Origin: Stenotrophomonas sp. Ste86
Lineage (GTDB): Bacteria; Pseudomonadota; Gammaproteobacteria; Xanthomonadales; Xanthomonadaceae
NCBI RefSeq assembly: GCF_024519465.1
Contig: NZ_JALJRW010000004.1
Location: forward strand, 1 to 64,000
DNA: 64,000 nt
Reading direction: 5' to 3'
Shown here: one piece after another, positions 11,962 to 22,360 of the stretch
Layout: every line of letters starts with the position of its first letter
How positions within the stretch are numbered: position 1 is the first letter of the stretch
The notes under the pieces: model-generated
The model's database searches: none
The model's input: the letters and a program-made list of their open reading frames with translations, nothing else
Told to the model about the DNA's origin: nothing
Made by a program: the position numbers and the translations under genes

Positions 11962-13398
11962 ATGGCTGAACAATTCGACGTCGTCGTCATCGGTGCCGGT
12001 CCGGCCGGCTATCACGCCGCCATCCGCGCCGCGCAGCTGGGCCTGAAGACCGCCTGCATCGACGCGGCCCTGGGCAAGGACGGCAAGCCGGCCCTGGGTG
12101 GCACCTGCCTGCGCGTGGGCTGCATCCCGTCCAAGGCGCTGCTGGATTCTTCGCGCCAGTTCTGGAACATGGGCCACATCTTTGGCGACCACGGCATTAC
12201 CTTCAAGGACGCCAAGATGGACGTCGAGGCGATGGTTGGCCGCAAGGACAAGATCGTCAAGCAGTTCACCGGCGGCATCGGCATGCTGTTCAAGGCCAAC
12301 AAGGTCGCCGCCTATTACGGCTTCGGTGAGCTGCAGCCGGGCAACGTGGTCAAGGTCACCCAGCACGACGGCTCCATCGTCGAGCTCAAGGGCACCAACG
12401 TGATCATCGCCGCCGGTTCGGACTCGATCGAACTGCCGTTCGCCAAGTTCGACGGCGACACCATCGTCGACAACGTCGGCGGCCTGGACTTCACTGAAGT
12501 GCCCGCGCGCCTGGCCGTGATCGGCGCCGGCGTGATCGGCCTGGAACTGGGCAGCGTGTGGAAGCGCCTGGGTTCGGAAGTGACCATCCTGGAGGCGCTG
12601 CCGGAGTTCCTGGCTGCTGCCGATACCGAAGTGGCCAAGGCGGCCGCCAAGGAATTCAAGAAGCAGGGCCTGGATATCCGTCTGGGCGCCAAGGTTTCCA
12701 AGGCCGAAGTGACCGGCAAGGGCAAGAAGAAGGAAGTCGCCCTGACCTACGCCGATGCCGAGGGCGAGAAGACCCTGACCGTGGACAAGCTGCTGGTGGC
12801 CGTTGGCCGTCGCGCCGCCACCAAGGGCCTGCTGGCCGAAGGCACCGGCGTCAAGATCAACGAGCGCGGCCAGATCGAAGTGGATGCGCACTGCCACACC
12901 GGCGTCGATGGCGTGTGGGCGGTCGGTGACTGCGTGCGCGGCCCGATGCTCGCGCACAAGGGCTTCGAGGAAGGCATCGCCGTGGCCGAGCTGATCGCGG
13001 GCCTGCCCGGCCACGTCAACCTCGACACCATTCCGTGGGTCATCTACACCGAGCCGGAGCTGGCCTGGGTCGGCAAGACCGAGCAGCAGCTGAAGGCCGA
13101 GGGTATCCCGTACAAGGCCGGCAGCTTCCCGTTCGCCGCCAACGGCCGTGCCGTGGCCATGATCGAGCCGGCTGGCTTCGTCAAGGTGCTGGCGCACGCT
13201 GAAACCGACCGCGTGCTGGGCATGCACCTGGTCGGCGCCAACGTGTCCGAGCTGGTCCACGAAGGCGTGCTGACCATGGAGTTCAACGGCTCCTCGGACG
13301 ACCTGGCGCGCATCTGCCACGCCCACCCGTCGCTGTCCGAAGCGGTGCACGATGCGGCGATGGCCGTGAACAAGCGCGCGATCCACAAGGCCAACTGA
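11962..13398 (+). CDS. lpdA: Dihydrolipoyl dehydrogenase (E3)
   Basis: FAD flavoprotein that reoxidises the E2 dihydrolipoyl groups and reduces NAD+. 478 residues. The FAD-binding GAGPAGYHAA lies at residues 12-21 and the redox disulphide motif GGTCLRVGCIPSK near residues 45-57. The NAD-binding GAGVIGLELGSVW is near residue 188. The C-terminal catalytic HAHPSLSE, with the base His, is near residue 453. It is third in the sucA-sucB-lpdA set, and a strong terminator follows. Confidence 0.96.
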   Translation: MAEQFDVVVIGAGPAGYHAAIRAAQLGLKTACIDAALGKDGKPALGGTCLRVGCIPSKALLDSSRQFWNMGHIFGDHGITFKDAKMDVEAMVGRKDKIVKQFTGGIGMLFKANKVAAYYGFGELQPGNVVKVTQHDGSIVELKGTNVIIAAGSDSIELPFAKFDGDTIVDNVGGLDFTEVPARLAVIGAGVIGLELGSVWKRLGSEVTILEALPEFLAAADTEVAKAAAKEFKKQGLDIRLGAKVSKAEVTGKGKKKEVALTYADAEGEKTLTVDKLLVAVGRRAATKGLLAEGTGVKINERGQIEVDAHCHTGVDGVWAVGDCVRGPMLAHKGFEEGIAVAELIAGLPGHVNLDTIPWVIYTEPELAWVGKTEQQLKAEGIPYKAGSFPFAANGRAVAMIEPAGFVKVLAHAETDRVLGMHLVGANVSELVHEGVLTMEFNGSSDDLARICHAHPSLSEAVHDAAMAVNKRAIHKAN

Positions 13399-13418
13399 GG
13401 CCTGTAGATGGCGTAACG

Positions 13419-13446
13419 AAAAACCCCGCTGCGGCGGGGTTTTTTG
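13419..13446 (+). terminator. Strong rho-independent terminator after lpdA
   Basis: CCCCGC (13424-13429) pairs with GCGGGG (13434-13439), extended by flanking A/T pairs, and a run of seven T (13440-13445 region) follows. It ends the sucAB-lpd transcript. Confidence 0.92.
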
Positions 13447-13466
13447 TGGGCGCATCCGCGTCCCTG

Positions 13467-13728
13467 GTAGGGCCGGCCGTTGGCCGGCTGCGCTTTCTGT
13501 TGGGCCTGTGTGGAGCCGGCCAGCGGCCGGCACTACCGGTTACGGCCCGAGGCCGGCATACCGATAACGGTGGCGCCAGGCAGCTCTTTCTGTTGGGCCC
13601 GCGTGGAGCCGGCCAGCGGCCGGCACTACCGGTTACGGCCCGAGGCCGGCATACCGATAACGGTGGCGCCAGGCAGCTCTTTCTGTTGGGCCCGCGTGGA
13701 GCCGGCCAGCGGCCGGCACTACCGATAA
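13467..13728. repeat. Tandem array of 93-bp units carrying SMAG palindromes
   Basis: A plus-oriented GTAG palindrome (13467-13489) is followed by about 2.5 tandem copies of a 93-bp unit; identical blocks start at 13493, 13586 and 13679. Each copy carries a minus-oriented GTAG palindrome (13514-13536, 13607-13629, 13700-13722). The two full copies are also joined by a second smaller palindrome (GAGGCCGGCATACCG type). Copies are nearly identical, indicating recent amplification. The gap 13399-13822 contains the terminator and this array but no gene. Confidence 0.85.
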
Positions 13729-13822
13729 CGGGTCGGCCGCTCTTCCCGGCAAATGTGGAGCCGGCCAACGGCGACCGCTGCCGGTCGCGGCCGGCATACT
13801 GGCAACGCCGCCACAACGGCCA

Positions 13823-14113
13823 TCAGGCGCGCTTGGCGTTCTTCTCCGGCGTCGCCGCGGCCGGCGCCTTCGGCGGATCCTTGCAGATGCGGTGCTGCGC
13901 GACCACCTCGCCCACCTTCCATTCCTTCACCACCCGGCAATGTTCCTTGGGGGTGTCCTTCGCAGGCGGTCGCTCAGCGTCTGCCTCGCTGGCCTTCTGC
14001 CGCTCCACCCAGGCCGTGGGCGGGTCAGCGGCAAGCGCCGGTGCGGCCAGCGACAGCGCGATCAGACCTGCGCACATGCGATTCATGCGATTCATGCGAT
14101 CCACGCGATTCAT
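13823..14113 (-). CDS. Small secreted protein, function unknown
   Basis: I do not recognise this 96-residue protein. It has an N-terminal signal peptide (hydrophobic stretch with cleavage after PALAA, about residue 29). The mature part is charged, with two cysteines in EHCRVVKEWKVGEVVAQHRICKD, and the tail is Lys/Ala/Pro-rich. The start at 14113 overlaps the stop of the upstream membrane-protein gene (ATGA), so translation is probably coupled. Three more in-frame ATGs follow (14095, 14086, 14077). All lie in a 9-bp tandem repeat (GCGATTCAT read on the plus strand), so repeat-number change would alter the signal peptide by three residues without a frameshift. Confidence 0.65.
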   Translation of the reverse strand: MNRVDRMNRMNRMCAGLIALSLAAPALAADPPTAWVERQKASEADAERPPAKDTPKEHCRVVKEWKVGEVVAQHRICKDPPKAPAAATPEKNAKRA

Positions 14114-14322
14114 GCGGCCACCGGGCCACCGCCCAGCAACCGCGCCGGCAGGAGAAACAGCGCGCGCAGGAACGCGAACAGCGCCGTGAAGGTAATCCCG
14201 ACCAGACGCAACGGAAGGCTCACCAACCAGATGAACGGCCATGCCACCAAAGCCAGGATTGCCAGCGGCCAGCACAGCACGAACAGCAGGCACCAAACGC
14301 CAATCGCCAACAGGGTCTTCAT
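14110..14322 (-). CDS. Small two-helix membrane protein, function unknown
   Basis: 70 residues, almost all hydrophobic. One helix spans about 5-35 (MKTLLAIGVWCLLFVLCWPL onward) and a second about 40-62, with basic residues between and after them. The start at 14322 has GGAG 8 nt upstream; an in-frame ATG 18 nt earlier lacks this. Its stop overlaps the start of the following secreted-protein gene by 4 nt, so the two form a bicistronic unit. No family is recognised with confidence. Confidence 0.65.
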   Translation of the reverse strand: MKTLLAIGVWCLLFVLCWPLAILALVAWPFIWLVSLPLRLVGITFTALFAFLRALFLLPARLLGGGPVAA

Positions 14323-14498
14323 CGTCGGTCTCCACCGCACCGGGCGTCATTGCCCACGGTTCTACACTGCGACCGCGCCGATGGCCCCGCAAGGCGCATG
14401 CGACGAACACCGACCAGCGCCGACGGACGCGGAAATACGCGGATGAAAAACAGGGAATCGGGTGAAAATCACCGGCAGCGCGCGAATGGGGCCGAGAG

Positions 14499-14648
14499 GT
14501 AGAGCCGAGCCATGCTCGGCTGACCATAGCCGAGAGGTAGAGCCGAGCCGTGCTCGGCTGGTCATAGGCGGGAGGTAGAGCCGAGCCATGCTCGGCTGAC
14601 GCACCCGGAGCGCTGCCGGAAGAGCAGCCGAGCATGGCTCGGCTCTAC
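14499..14648. repeat. SMAG cluster: three tandem 38-bp units plus one inverted copy
   Basis: Plus-oriented palindromes begin at exactly 38-bp intervals (14499, 14537, 14575), each with arms AGCCGAGC/GCTCGGCT. An inverted copy closes the cluster (14626-14648). Beyond it, CAGGTGCCGA (14660-14669) and TCGGCACCTG (14688-14697) form another inverted repeat. The gap 14323-14830 has these repeats and the direct repeats next to dnaB, and no gene. Confidence 0.85.
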
Positions 14649-14705
14649 CCTGCTCCGGGACAGGTGCCGAAGCGTACCTACCAACGGTCGGCACCTGCCC
14701 GGTTC

Positions 14706-14834
14706 GGATTCACCGGACTCACCGGACTCACCGGATTAAACGGACTCACCGAATTCACCGGATTGCCAACCCACGGCCGCCACCACCGTCACACCCGCAG
14801 CGTCACACCTGCAGCCTCACACCTGCAGCGTCAC
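14706..14834. repeat. Short direct repeats after dnaB (9-bp and 14-bp units)
   Basis: Positions 14706-14759 hold six imperfect tandem 9-mers of the form GGACTCACC. Positions 14787-14828 hold three 14-mers (CGTCACACCTGCAG type) that run to the dnaB stop codon at 14831. The repeats are not palindromic and so differ from SMAG elements. Confidence 0.75.
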
Positions 14835-16255
14835 TCGAACGACCCCACCGAGTCGTGCGACAGGTTGTCAAAGCGCGTGTATTCACCGAAGAACTTGAGC
14901 TTGCACGCGCCGGTCGGGCCGCCTCGGTGCTTGCCGATGATGATCTCGGCCAAGCCCTTGTCCGGCGAGTTTTCCTTGTTGTAGTAATCGTCGCGGTAGA
15001 TGAACACGATCATGTCCGCGTCCTGCTCGATAGCGCCGGATTCGCGAAGGTCGGCCATCACCGGGCGCTTGTCCGTACGCGTTTCCAGCGAGCGGTTGAG
15101 CTGGGACAGCGCGATCACCGGCACGTTGAGTTCCTTGGCCAGGCCCTTCAACGAACGCGAGATCTCCGAGATTTCGGTCGCGCGGTTTTCGCTGTTGCCC
15201 GGCACGCTCATCAGCTGCAGGTAGTCGATCACGATCAGGCCCAGGTCGTGCTCGCGCTTGAGGCGACGGCACTTGGAGCGCAGGATTTCCGGCGACACGC
15301 CCGGCGTGTCGTCGATGAAGATCTTGGTTTCCTTCAGCATGCGGATGGCGCCGGTGACCCGGCTCCAGTCCTCATCTTCCAACTGGCCGGTACGCAGGCG
15401 CTGGGCGTTGATGCGGCCGTTGGAGGAAATCAGACGCATCGCCAGCTGCGAGGCGGACATTTCCATCGAAAACACCGCCACGCCCTTCTTGGACTTGATC
15501 GCCGCGTACTCGGCGATGTTCAGGGCGAAGGTGGTCTTGCCCATCGCCGGACGCGCAGCCAGGATGATCAGGTCGGTCGGCTGCAGGCCCGAGGTCATCG
15601 CGTCGAAATCCGCGTAGCCGGTCGGCAGGCCGGTGATGTTCCCGCCGTTCTCGAAGCGGTTGCGCAGCTCTTCGAAGGCGTCCTTCAACGCCCCGGGCAT
15701 CGCCACGAAATCGGTGCGGCCGCGGGCGCCCTGTTCGGCGATCGCGAACACCGACTTTTCCGCCGCCGACAGCAGCTCGCTGCTTTCGCGGCCTTCGGGC
15801 TGGAAGCCGTCGTTGACGATGTCGGTGCCGACCTGGATCAGCTGGCGCAGCACCGCCTTGTCGCGCACGATCTCGGCGTAGGCGGCAATGTTGGCCGCCG
15901 ACGGCGTGGTGCTGGCCAGTTCGATCAGGTAGGCGCCATCGCCGACCAGCTCCATCCGCCCCTGCGATTCGAACCACTCGCCCAAGGTCACCGCATCGAA
16001 CGGACGATCGCGCTCGGACAGCTCGCGGATCGCACGGTAGATCATCTGGTGGTCGCGACGGTAGAAATCGGTCTCGGTCAGCTGATCGTTGATGCGGTCG
16101 TAGCTTTCCGGGGCGAGCATCAGTCCGCCTAGCACCGCCTGCTCGGCCTCGATCGAATGCGGGGGCACGCGCAGCTGGTCGATCCGCGATTCATCGCGGT
16201 CGAAACGGTCACCGCGGTCTTTGCGGTCGGAACGGAAGCCAGAGCGGGCGGACAT
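14831..16255 (-). CDS. dnaB: Replicative DNA helicase
   Basis: Hexameric 5'-3' helicase that unwinds DNA at the replication fork. 474 residues (E. coli 471). The N-terminal collar domain (about 25-130) begins LRVPPHSIEAEQAVLGGLM. The RecA-like ATPase (about 185-465) has Walker A ARPAMGKTTFALN, Walker B LIVIDYLQLM, and the SQLNRSLETR and DLRESGAIEQDAD motifs. The start at 16255 gives MSARSGFRSD with an AGGAAG 11 nt upstream; the longer in-frame extension looks non-coding. A perfect DnaA box lies 77 nt upstream. No intein or insertion is seen. Confidence 0.97.
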   Translation of the reverse strand: MSARSGFRSDRKDRGDRFDRDESRIDQLRVPPHSIEAEQAVLGGLMLAPESYDRINDQLTETDFYRRDHQMIYRAIRELSERDRPFDAVTLGEWFESQGRMELVGDGAYLIELASTTPSAANIAAYAEIVRDKAVLRQLIQVGTDIVNDGFQPEGRESSELLSAAEKSVFAIAEQGARGRTDFVAMPGALKDAFEELRNRFENGGNITGLPTGYADFDAMTSGLQPTDLIILAARPAMGKTTFALNIAEYAAIKSKKGVAVFSMEMSASQLAMRLISSNGRINAQRLRTGQLEDEDWSRVTGAIRMLKETKIFIDDTPGVSPEILRSKCRRLKREHDLGLIVIDYLQLMSVPGNSENRATEISEISRSLKGLAKELNVPVIALSQLNRSLETRTDKRPVMADLRESGAIEQDADMIVFIYRDDYYNKENSPDKGLAEIIIGKHRGGPTGACKLKFFGEYTRFDNLSHDSVGSFE

Positions 16256-16331
16256 ATCGAGGCGTACTTCCTGCAGTGCGGAGCATGGGGCATGGTAGGC
16301 ACGGAGCGACCGCCACAGCCATGCACAACCC

Positions 16332-16340
16332 TGTGGATAA
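16332..16340 (-). promoter_or_regulatory. Perfect DnaA box upstream of dnaB
   Basis: TTATCCACA on the minus strand matches the strong DnaA box consensus at all nine positions. It lies 77 nt before the dnaB start in a 205-bp gap. Seen: one perfect box. Inferred: DnaA may tune dnaB transcription. Confidence 0.55.
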
Positions 16341-16460
16341 GCGGTGGATGAGCTGGGTATACCGGCAGTTGCCGGCAGCATCGGCCGCAGCCGTCGCATT
16401 TCGTGCGACAGGCGCCGTTGCGGCGCCCGCCGTGCCACCATTATCGCAGAAGCGCCCGGC

Positions 16461-17021
16461 TCAATGCTGACCGCCGTGGGTGGCGATCCAGGCCAGGAAC
16501 TTGTCCACGAAGCCCTGCAGGAACGTCTTCGTGGCCTCGTTGCCGATGTTGCCCGCCTCGTCGATCAGGCCATCCTTGAAGTGCAGGAACACCTCCGGCT
16601 GGCCGAGCACCGGCACGTCGAGGTAGGCCAGCACATTGCGCAGGTGCTGCTGGGCCAGCGCGGTGCCGATCACCCCGATCGAGGCCCCGGCCACCGCCGC
16701 CGGCTTGCCGGCGAACGCGCTGTCGCCGTAGGGACGCGAGCCCAGGTCGATGGCGTTCTTGAGCACGCCGGGGATCGAGCGGTTGTACTCGGAGGTGATG
16801 AACAGCAGCGCGTCGGCGTCACGGATCTGCTTTTTCAGGCGCACGCCCTGGGCGGGGTAGTCCTTGTCGAAATCCTGGTTGTAGAGCGGCAGGTCGCCGA
16901 TCTCCACGTACTCAAAACGCGCTTTGCCGGCCGCCAGTTTCTCCAGCGCATGGGCCAGCGCCTTGTTGTGCGAGCCCTTGCGCAGGCTGCCGACCAGTAC
17001 CGCGATCTTCACTTCGGCCAT
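16461..17021 (-). CDS. NADPH-dependent FMN reductase (quinone/chromate reductase type)
   Basis: 186-residue flavodoxin-like protein of the YieF/ChrR/azoreductase group, which reduces quinones and other acceptors with FMN and NAD(P)H. Near the N-terminus GSLRKGSHNKAL binds the FMN phosphate. SEYNRSIPGVLKNAIDLGSR (about residues 77-96) and GKPAAVAGASIGVIGTALAQ (about 104-123) are the family's other FMN and dimer motifs. The start at 17021 gives MAEVKIAVLVGSLR. The physiological substrate cannot be told from sequence. The gene stands between dnaB and a palindrome array. Confidence 0.87.
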   Translation of the reverse strand: MAEVKIAVLVGSLRKGSHNKALAHALEKLAAGKARFEYVEIGDLPLYNQDFDKDYPAQGVRLKKQIRDADALLFITSEYNRSIPGVLKNAIDLGSRPYGDSAFAGKPAAVAGASIGVIGTALAQQHLRNVLAYLDVPVLGQPEVFLHFKDGLIDEAGNIGNEATKTFLQGFVDKFLAWIATHGGQH

Positions 17022-17113
17022 GGGGATGTCTCCGTTTGGGGGAAACCCCGAGCCTAGGCGGGCGCACCTTCGGCGACGGTGAAGGGGGCTCGGCCAGGCG
17101 CCCACACCGCGCA

Positions 17114-17330
17114 GGGTGGAGCCACCCCATGGGTGGCTGCCTTTCCACCACACATCATCGGCACGTCAGCCACGCATGGCGTGGCTCTACCCTCCAGCAC
17201 CCCGCAAGGTAGCGCCACCCCATGGGTGGCTGCCTTTGCACCACAGATCATCGGCACGTCAGCCACGCATGGCGTGGCCCTGCCCTCCAGCACCCCGCAC
17301 GGTAGAGCCACCCCATGGGTCGCTGCGCAC
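17114..17330. repeat. Second 93-bp-period palindrome array
   Basis: Blocks starting at 17121, 17214 and 17307 repeat with a 93-bp period. Each complete unit contains a plus-oriented palindrome (arms GCCACCC/GGGTGGC) and a minus-oriented one (AGCCACGC/GCGTGGCT, for example 17168-17190). Each is therefore a facing pair that can fold into one long hairpin (REPIN-like). Its sequence differs from the array at 13467 although the period is the same. It fills the gap between the FMN reductase and asnB. Confidence 0.85.
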
Positions 17331-17332
17331 CC

Positions 17333-19276
17333 TCAACCGCGCTCGACGCCCGCGCGCACCTCGCGCCAGTGCGCCTGCCAAGCCTGGAACATCAGCACGT
17401 TCCAGAGATGCGTGTGCCATTTGCGCTCGCCCTGCTTGAACTGCTGCCACAGCGGCGCCACCGCCTCCACGTTGAACACACCCTCCGCGGCCAGCCGCGC
17501 CGGATCGAGCAGCTCGTCGGCCCAGCCGCGCAGGTCGCCCTTGAGCCACGCACTGACCGGCGCCCCGAAGCCGCGCTTGGGGCGGTGCACCATGTCCTGC
17601 GGCACATAACGGCCCAGCACGCGCTTGAGCAGGTACTTGCTGACCCCGTCGCGGTGCTTCATCGACAGCGGCAGCGACCAGGCGAACTCGGCCACCCGCC
17701 AGTCCAGCAACGGCGCGCGCGCCTCCAGGCTGACCGCCATGCTGGTGCGGTCGACCTTGCACAGCAGGTCATCGGGGAGATAGGTGTTGAAGTCGGCCAG
17801 CATCATCGCATCGGCCGGCGACCCGGCACCGTGCAGCGGGTCGGCCAGGTCGTAGAAGCTGCCCGCGCCGGACGCGCCTTTCACCGCAGCGACCGGGTCG
17901 CGCCAGCGCGAGATCCGGTTGCGGTATACATCGCCGATGCCGCGCGCGCCGGTTTCGGCCAGCAGCGCGGCCAGGCCGCCGGTCCGCGACGCCTCGCCCT
18001 GGGTATGCGAATGGGCGGCCATCCAGCGCCGCAGCGGCGCCGGCACCCTGCCCAGCATGGCCCAGTTGCGCAGCGCACGCTGGTAGCGGCCGTAGCCGAA
18101 GAACAGTTCATCGCCGCCATCGCCGGACAGCGCCACCGTCACCGAACCCCGGGCCAGCCTGGCCACCAGTGCGGTGGGCACCTGCGAGGCATCGGCAAAG
18201 GGCTCATCGAACATCGCGGGCAACTGTGGCACCACCGCCAGCGCGTCGGCGCCGCTGACATACAGCTCGGTGTGATCGGTGCCCAGGTGTTGCGCCAGCG
18301 CCTTGGCCAGCGGCGCCTCGTCGTGATCCGAATCCTGGAACCCGATGCTGAAACTGTGGATCGGCGTGGACGACTGCGACTGCATCAGCGCGGCCACCAC
18401 CGATGAATCGGTGCCGCCGGAGAGGAATACGCCGACCGGCACGTCGGCCACCATCCGCAGCCCCACCGCGTCACGCAGCAGGCCGTCCAGCTGCGCCTCG
18501 GCATCGTCGTCGCTGCCGATGAACGGCAACGCCAGCGCCTGCTGCATGCGCTCGCGCGCATTCCAGAACGGCACCTGCTGCTGGTCCGGCCGGTGTGCGG
18601 CGGCACCGGCGGCAACGGTGGCCGCGTCCAGGCGCAGCACCCGCCCCGGCATCAGCTTGAAGCAGCGCGCATGGATGCAGTGCGGGGCGGGAATGTAGTC
18701 CAGCCGCAGCAGCAGGGTCAACGCGTCGCGATCGACGTCGTTGTCGAAGGCCGGGTGCTGCCACAGCGCCTTCAACTCCGATCCGAACACCAGCGCATCG
18801 CCGGCCCAGCCGTAATACAGCGGCTTCTTGCCGACCCGGTCGCGGGCCAGCCAAAGACACTGCTCGGCGTGGTCCCAGAGCGCGATGGCGAACATGCCGT
18901 TCGCACGCTGCAGGGTTTCATCCAGCCCCCACGCCACGAACGCGGCCAGCAGCACCTCGGTGTCGGAGTGCCCGCGGAAGTGGTGCCCCAAGGCCTCCAG
19001 CTCGGCACGCAGCGTGGCGAAGTTGTAGACCTCGCCGTTGTAGGCAAGCACGTAGCGCCCATCGTCGGACGCCATCGGCTGGTGGCCCAGCGGCGACAGG
19101 TCCAGGATGCTCAAGCGCCGATGCGCCAGCGCGATGCCGCGCCCGGCATCGGCCCACACCCCGCTGTCGTCCGGGCCACGATGAATCAGCGCGTCGCCCA
19201 TGCGTCGCGCCAGCTCTTCCAGTGCTGCCTGCTCCGCTACCGGAGCCGGCAGCAGCATTCCTGCCAATCCACACAT
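17333..19276 (-). CDS. asnB: Asparagine synthase (glutamine-hydrolysing)
   Basis: Makes asparagine or an amide from aspartate-like substrate, glutamine and ATP. 647 residues. The class II amidotransferase domain starts with Cys2 (MCGLAG), has HRGPDDSG near residue 33 and YNGEVYNF near residue 78, and runs to about residue 210. The synthetase domain (about 240-600) has the ATP pyrophosphatase motif LSGGTDSS and SGDGGDELFFGYGRY. It lies 3 nt after a fused 2-oxoacid dehydrogenase E1 gene, so the two are surely cotranscribed. AsnB paralogues near unusual enzymes often amidate something other than free aspartate, so the substrate is uncertain. Confidence 0.85.
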   Translation of the reverse strand: MCGLAGMLLPAPVAEQAALEELARRMGDALIHRGPDDSGVWADAGRGIALAHRRLSILDLSPLGHQPMASDDGRYVLAYNGEVYNFATLRAELEALGHHFRGHSDTEVLLAAFVAWGLDETLQRANGMFAIALWDHAEQCLWLARDRVGKKPLYYGWAGDALVFGSELKALWQHPAFDNDVDRDALTLLLRLDYIPAPHCIHARCFKLMPGRVLRLDAATVAAGAAAHRPDQQQVPFWNARERMQQALALPFIGSDDDAEAQLDGLLRDAVGLRMVADVPVGVFLSGGTDSSVVAALMQSQSSTPIHSFSIGFQDSDHDEAPLAKALAQHLGTDHTELYVSGADALAVVPQLPAMFDEPFADASQVPTALVARLARGSVTVALSGDGGDELFFGYGRYQRALRNWAMLGRVPAPLRRWMAAHSHTQGEASRTGGLAALLAETGARGIGDVYRNRISRWRDPVAAVKGASGAGSFYDLADPLHGAGSPADAMMLADFNTYLPDDLLCKVDRTSMAVSLEARAPLLDWRVAEFAWSLPLSMKHRDGVSKYLLKRVLGRYVPQDMVHRPKRGFGAPVSAWLKGDLRGWADELLDPARLAAEGVFNVEAVAPLWQQFKQGERKWHTHLWNVLMFQAWQAHWREVRAGVERG

Positions 19277-19279
19277 GCG

Positions 19280-21559
<2,280 letters not shown>

Positions 21560-21651
21560 CCATCAGCCTCCGTGACGCGCGGCCAAAGCGACCACGCCGG
21601 AAGTCTGGCCGCAACCCGCGCCGCTTGCCAAGCGCGGGTGCAGCATGGCCA

Positions 21652-22197
21652 TCAGCCGGCGCGGCGCGCCCGCCATTGCTCGCGCGACTGGCCCCAGATT
21701 TCAATGGGCTTGCCGCCGTGCGGTGGAGGGAGTTCGCCCATGCGCAGCAACGTGCTGCCGAGCTTGCGCGCGACGACCTTGGAATTTTCGTTGGCCGCAT
21801 CGATGGTGTGGATCACCTCGTCCCAGCCCAGTGTGGCAAACGCCCAGTCGATGCTGGCAACGGCCGCTTCCGGTGCATAACCCCTGCCCCAGCTTTCGCG
21901 CCGGATGCTCCAGCCGACTTCAGTGCCCGGCCAGTCCAGCGGCTGCCACGGCCCCATCCGACCGACCCAGTCGCCGCTGCTCTTTTCGATCACCGAAAAC
22001 ATCGAGAAGCCATACAGATGCCAGCTGCCGGCCAGGCAACTGAAGCTTCGCCAGGCCTGCGAAGGCGCCTGTACGCCACCGAGGTGCTGCATGACCTCCG
22101 GGTCGGTACAGAACCGCAGGAATGCGTCGAAGTCTTCCGCGCGCGGCGGGCGCAGGATCAGCCGTTCGGTTTCCAGCTGCAGGTCGAAAATGCTCAT
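21652..22197 (-). CDS. GNAT N-acetyltransferase (RimJ/RimL type)
   Basis: 181 residues. It begins LETERLILRPPRAEDFDAFLRF, the standard opening of the RimJ/RimL-like acetyltransferases (Acetyltransf_3). EVGWSIRRESWGRGYAPEAAVASIDWAF near residue 95 is the acetyl-CoA binding region, and HTIDAANENSKVVARKLG follows. These proteins acetylate ribosomal protein N-termini or small amines; the target here cannot be read. It lies 92 nt before the E1-asnB pair in the same direction. Confidence 0.85.
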   Translation of the reverse strand: MSIFDLQLETERLILRPPRAEDFDAFLRFCTDPEVMQHLGGVQAPSQAWRSFSCLAGSWHLYGFSMFSVIEKSSGDWVGRMGPWQPLDWPGTEVGWSIRRESWGRGYAPEAAVASIDWAFATLGWDEVIHTIDAANENSKVVARKLGSTLLRMGELPPPHGGKPIEIWGQSREQWRARRAG

Positions 22198-22300
22198 GCC
22201 GATGCCTGTTGATGTGCCGGCATCGATCTTGGCAGACGCGGCTCGCCCAGGCCAATGGATGTCATTGATCGGGCCTGCCCGTTGGGCTGGCGGCGGCAGC

Positions 22301-22335
22301 AAAACGCAACAGGCCGGACTAGGCCGGCCTGTTGC
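22301..22335 (-). terminator. Terminator of the glycine-zipper gene
   Basis: A perfect 12-bp stem (22306-22317 with 22324-22335) is followed, on the minus strand, by GTTTT. It lies 26 nt past the stop of the gene at 22361. The loop contains the rare tetranucleotide CTAG. Confidence 0.8.
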
Positions 22336-22360
22336 TCGCCCCATCACGCGGCGCGAAACA

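Noticed and set aside
13467-13728. Array considered as a CRISPR
   Set aside because: No unique spacers; the repeating unit is the whole 93 bp and contains internal palindromes of the GTAG family. No cas genes are nearby.
13446-14189. Repetitive frame across the 93-bp array (WARVEPASGRHYR type peptides)
   Set aside because: It is the translation of palindromic repeats; no initiation signal and no conserved protein.
16332-16340. Considered as part of an origin of replication
   Set aside because: Only one DnaA box, no AT-rich unwinding region and no dnaA/dnaN/gidA neighbours.
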